Origin: Enterobacter sp. 10-1
GTDB lineage: Bacteria; Pseudomonadota; Gammaproteobacteria; Enterobacterales; Enterobacteriaceae
Reading direction: 5' to 3'
Length of the DNA: 64,000 nucleotides
NCBI GenBank assembly: GCA_002270295.1
Contig: NISF01000007.1
Coordinates: 540-64,539, forward strand
The position numbers and the translations under genes are program-made. Positions 63,297 through 64,000 of the stretch are shown here, piece after piece. The first letter of the stretch is position 1. Each line of letters starts with the position of its first letter. The notes beneath the pieces were generated by a model. That model was not told the origin of the DNA and ran no database searches. It saw only the letters and a program-made list of their open reading frames with translations.

Positions 63297-64000
63297 TTGC
63301 GCAGAACCATAAATTTCCGTCTGCTTTTCACGCTGCTGATGATATTCAGCACGCTGTTATTCAAACCCGCCGGCGCAGAAGAATTCTCCGCCAGCTTCAA
63401 GGGCACCGATATTCAGGAATTTATTAATACCGTCAGCAAAAACCTCAATAAGACGGTCATTATCGACCCCAGCGTACGCGGCACAATTACCGTTCGCAGC
63501 TACGATATGCTCAATGAAGAACAATATTATCAGTTCTTCCTCAGCGTCCTCGACGTCTACGGTTTTGCGGTTATCAATATGAATAATGGCGTACTGAAGG
63601 TCGTGCGTTCAAAAGATGCCAAAACCGCGGCGGTCCCGGTCGCCAGCGACGCCTCGCCGGGCGAGGGCGATGAGGTGGTTACCCGGGTGGTACCGCTGAC
63701 CAACGTGGCCGCCCGCGATCTCGCGCCGCTGCTGCGACAGCTCAATGACAACGCCGGGGCCGGCAGCGTGGTGCACTACGAGCCGTCCAACGTGCTGCTG
63801 ATGACCGGACGCGCGGCGGTGATTAAGCGCCTGCTGACCATCGTCGAGCGCGTTGATAACGCCGGCGATCGCAGCGTGGTGACGGTCCCGCTCTCCTGGG
63901 CCTCCGCCGCCGACGTGGTCAAGCTGGTGAATGAGCTGAACAAAGACACCAGCAAATCCGCGCTCCCCGGTTCGATGGTGGCGAACGTGGTCGCCGACGA
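63297..64000 (+). CDS. pulD: Type II secretion secretin PulD (partial)
   Basis: The first 234 codons of the outer-membrane secretin; it runs off the window. There is no ATG: translation most likely starts at TTG 63297, the base after the pulC stop, with GAGG 9 bases before. This gives a 27-residue signal peptide (ends PAGA) and a mature start EEFSASFKGTDIQEF, the N0 domain, followed by N1 (VTRVVPLTNVAARDLAPLLRQL) and the start of N2. The remaining gate and barrel domains lie outside. Confidence 0.92.
   Translation, partial: MRRTINFRLLFTLLMIFSTLLFKPAGAEEFSASFKGTDIQEFINTVSKNLNKTVIIDPSVRGTITVRSYDMLNEEQYYQFFLSVLDVYGFAVINMNNGVLKVVRSKDAKTAAVPVASDASPGEGDEVVTRVVPLTNVAARDLAPLLRQLNDNAGAGSVVHYEPSNVLLMTGRAAVIKRLLTIVERVDNAGDRSVVTVPLSWASAADVVKLVNELNKDTSKSALPGSMVANVVAD

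Overview
The window is chromosomal DNA from an enterobacterium of the Klebsiella/Raoultella type. From its left end to mrcB it keeps the gene order I know from Escherichia coli (gmhB, metNIQ, rcsF, trmO, proS, nlpE, arfB, yaeQ, yaeP, rof, tilS, yaeR, ldcC, accA, dnaE, the lpx/bam block, dxr, frr, pyrH, tsf, rpsB, map, glnD, dapD, cdaR, degP, dgt, mtn, btuF, erpA, clcA, hemL, fhu, mrcB). After mrcB comes the pullulanase / type II secretion (pul) cluster typical of Klebsiella and Raoultella. Protein lengths and motifs match the enterobacterial families. The species cannot be fixed by reading alone.

Layout. Positions 1-175 hold, on the minus strand, tandem P1 and P2 promoters of a ribosomal RNA operon whose 16S gene lies just outside the window. 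225-10,789 carries heptose synthesis (gmhB), methionine uptake (metNIQ, behind a triple MetJ box), envelope stress sensors (rcsF, nlpE), translation genes (proS, trmO, arfB, tilS) and the Rho inhibitor rof. 10,852-29,269 is a long minus-strand block: lysine decarboxylase, fatty acid and lipid A synthesis (accA, fabZ, lpxD/A/B), replication (dnaE, rnhB), outer-membrane assembly (skp, bamA, rseP), phospholipid and isoprenoid synthesis (cdsA, uppS, dxr). 29,512-33,100 is frr-pyrH-tsf-rpsB with the autoregulatory rpsB leader. 33,257-38,190 runs on the plus strand: map, glnD, dapD, yaeH. 38,282-48,364 has cdaR, degP with a sigma-E promoter, dgt, mtn-btuF, yadS, erpA, clcA and hemL. 48,427-54,348 is the ferric hydroxamate uptake operon fhuACDB behind a Fur box, followed by mrcB (PBP1B).

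57,201-64,000 is the accessory part. It has an AT-rich 600-base spacer, the pilotin gene pulS, then pulB and pulA on the minus strand, and divergently pulC and the first part of pulD, cut by the window end. PulA is a surface lipoprotein. PulC, PulD and PulS belong to the secretion machine that exports it, and the rest of the operon should continue to the right.

No tRNA gene, insertion sequence, prophage or CRISPR array was found, and every recognised gene looks intact except pulD, which runs off the edge. I did not find a clearly undescribed system. The most interesting items are regulatory: the rRNA promoters at the edge, the pulA-pulB terminator, the rpsB leader, the direct repeat in the spacer before pulS, and the pulC/pulD start arrangement.
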